Below, in pieces: positions 62,994 to 64,000 of a stretch of DNA of 64,000 nt; positions within the stretch are counted from its first letter, which is position 1, and each line of letters opens with the position of its first letter. The stretch lies in the NCBI GenBank assembly GCA_027559495.1, contig JAMXSV010000026.1, positions 248,001-312,000 of the forward strand. Reading direction: 5' to 3'. The notes under the pieces are model-generated. The model saw only the letters and a list, made by a program, of their open reading frames with translations, had not been told where the DNA came from and made no database searches. The stretch is from Aurifilum marmelostoma. Its lineage: Eukaryota > Ascomycota > Sordariomycetes > Diaporthales > Cryphonectriaceae. Made by a program: the position numbers and the translations under genes.

Positions 62994-64000
62994 ATGGACA
63001 ACACTGCCAAGGACAGCAATGGCCTTGATACCAAGCCTGAGGACGACCATGTGGAAGACACAACACGTCAAGACTTGGCTGAATCTGAACAGCTCTCAAG
63101 AAGACCAGAAAACAAAAAGGCCGATAGACCCGAACTCAAAGAAGAAGACGCCTACGAGCATCTAGGCTACTGCTACCCAACATGGAGAAAATGGTTTATC
63201 CTCACCATCATGTTTCTGATCCAGATCAGCATCAACCTTAATGCCTCTTTGTATGCCAATGGGGTGGATGGCGTAGCCGAGAAGTTCCACATCAGCCAGC
63301 AGGCCGCACGCGTACCACAGCTCACGTTCCTCTGCGCATACGCCTTCGGCTGCGAGCTCTGGGCGCCCTGGTCCGAGGAACTCGGCCGGTGGCCCACACA
63401 ACAGCTCAGCCTCCTGCTGGTCAATATCTGGCAATTCCCGTGTGCATTTGCGCCCAACTACGCCACACTGGTGATCTGCCGGCTCCTGGGAGGGCTCTCG
63501 ACGGCCGGAGGGAGCGTCACGCTTGGCGTCCTGGCTGACATGTGGGAGCCTGAGGACCAGGAGTATGCCATCGCCTTCCTCGTCCTGAGCTCTGTCGGGG
63601 GCTCTGTGGTCGGCGCCGTCGTGGGCGGCTTTGTGGAGGCCAGGCAGCCGCTGCAGTGGATCTTCTACACACAGCTCATCGCCGGCGGCGCAGTGCAGCT
63701 CCTCCACTTCGTCTGCGTCCCGGAGACACGGTCCACGATCATTCTCGACCGGCTGGCCAAGAAGAGGAGAAAGAATGGCGAGAACATCTGGGGCCCGAAC
63801 GAGGTTAAGAAGAGGCGCATGACAGCGCGGGAGATCTTTGTCGTCTGGAGTCGGCCGTTCTACATGCTGATCACCGAGCCCATCGTGGCCTGGCTCTCGG
63901 CTGTGAGTGGGTTCAGCGACAACCTCATCTTCATTTTCCTGCAGGGGTTCCAGCCGGTCTACAAGCAGTGGGGCTTTGGCACTATCGGGATCAGCCTGGC
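62994..64000 (+). CDS. Major facilitator superfamily transporter (DHA1/polyamine-type), 3' end outside window
   Basis: The frame is open from the ATG at 62994 to the window end without an intron (335 complete codons). A hydrophilic acidic N-terminal tail of about 60 residues precedes the first helix (WFILTIMFLIQISINLNAS). Further helices follow: VPQLTFLCAYAFGCELWAP, the A-like loop WSEELGRWPTQQLS, LLLVNIWQFPCAFAPNYATL, CRLLGGLSTAGGSVTLGVLA, AIAFLVLSSVGGSVVGAVVG and a PETR signature after helix 6 (VCVPETRSTIILDRLAKKRR). These are typical of fungal plasma-membrane H+ antiporters for polyamines, drugs or toxins. The substrate cannot be read. Only the first half and the start of the second half are present. 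Confidence 0.92.
   Translation, partial: MDNTAKDSNGLDTKPEDDHVEDTTRQDLAESEQLSRRPENKKADRPELKEEDAYEHLGYCYPTWRKWFILTIMFLIQISINLNASLYANGVDGVAEKFHISQQAARVPQLTFLCAYAFGCELWAPWSEELGRWPTQQLSLLLVNIWQFPCAFAPNYATLVICRLLGGLSTAGGSVTLGVLADMWEPEDQEYAIAFLVLSSVGGSVVGAVVGGFVEARQPLQWIFYTQLIAGGAVQLLHFVCVPETRSTIILDRLAKKRRKNGENIWGPNEVKKRRMTAREIFVVWSRPFYMLITEPIVAWLSAVSGFSDNLIFIFLQGFQPVYKQWGFGTIGISL

Overview
This 64 kb window is nuclear DNA from a filamentous ascomycete (Pezizomycotina, probably a Sordariomycete). The evidence is short GT-AG introns in most genes (about 55-180 nt), GC-rich third codon positions, protein families typical of this group (fungal-type bestrophin, Zn2Cys6 regulator, GH51 arabinofuranosidase, DUF7029-type secreted protein, fungal Na,K-ATPase-like pump), and long non-coding gaps rich in polypyrimidine and poly-G/C tracts. 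I see 22 protein-coding genes, two of them cut by the window ends, and one intron-containing tRNA-Met. There is no convincing transposon, rRNA or CRISPR array. Most gene models were assembled exon by exon from splice sites and reading-phase agreement.

Layout. 1-600: N-terminal exons of a bestrophin-like channel (-), divergent from the AP-2 mu subunit gene (3444-4839, +). 5106-7815: secreted GH51 alpha-L-arabinofuranosidase (-). 11564-13157: secreted DUF7029-like protein (+). 14302-14944: small secreted 8-Cys protein (-). 16692-19445: Zn2Cys6 regulator (-). 20875-21950: secreted SMP-30-like beta-propeller (-). This first third is the 'outward-facing' part, with secreted proteins, wide gaps and few housekeeping genes. 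24587-25456: formyl-THF deformylase; 26187-27384: cyclase-family hydrolase; 28711-28776: a 21-residue metallothionein-like peptide. From about 29.9 kb to 62 kb the content is housekeeping: RPL16/uL13, a BAG-domain co-chaperone, glutaredoxin, AIM18-like chalcone-isomerase-fold protein, the SCF F-box protein Grr1, a SYLF/Ysc84 protein, tRNA-Met, a P-type Na,K-ATPase-like pump, proteasome ATPase Rpt2, E2 enzyme Ubc1, succinyl-CoA ligase alpha and Elongator Elp3. An MFS transporter runs off the right end.

Themes. Protein quality control and ubiquitin are over-represented (BAG, Grr1, Rpt2, Ubc1), and Rpt2 and Ubc1 are head to head. Endocytosis/actin appears twice (AP-2 mu, SYLF). AbfA, the 8-Cys protein, the DUF7029 protein and the SMP-30-like protein form a secretome cluster in the first 22 kb, but nothing shows that they are co-regulated.

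The most unexpected global signal is that five otherwise intact, conserved genes (GH51, SMP-30-like, GRR1, SYLF, P-type ATPase) each carry exactly one single-base frameshift. Each one lies in a homopolymer of 5-8 bases, and each was confirmed by exon-length arithmetic. Systematic homopolymer errors in the assembly explain this better than five pseudogenes. I found no clearly novel multi-gene system. The least-described items are the 21-residue metallothionein-like gene, the 8-Cys secreted protein and the DUF7029-like protein.
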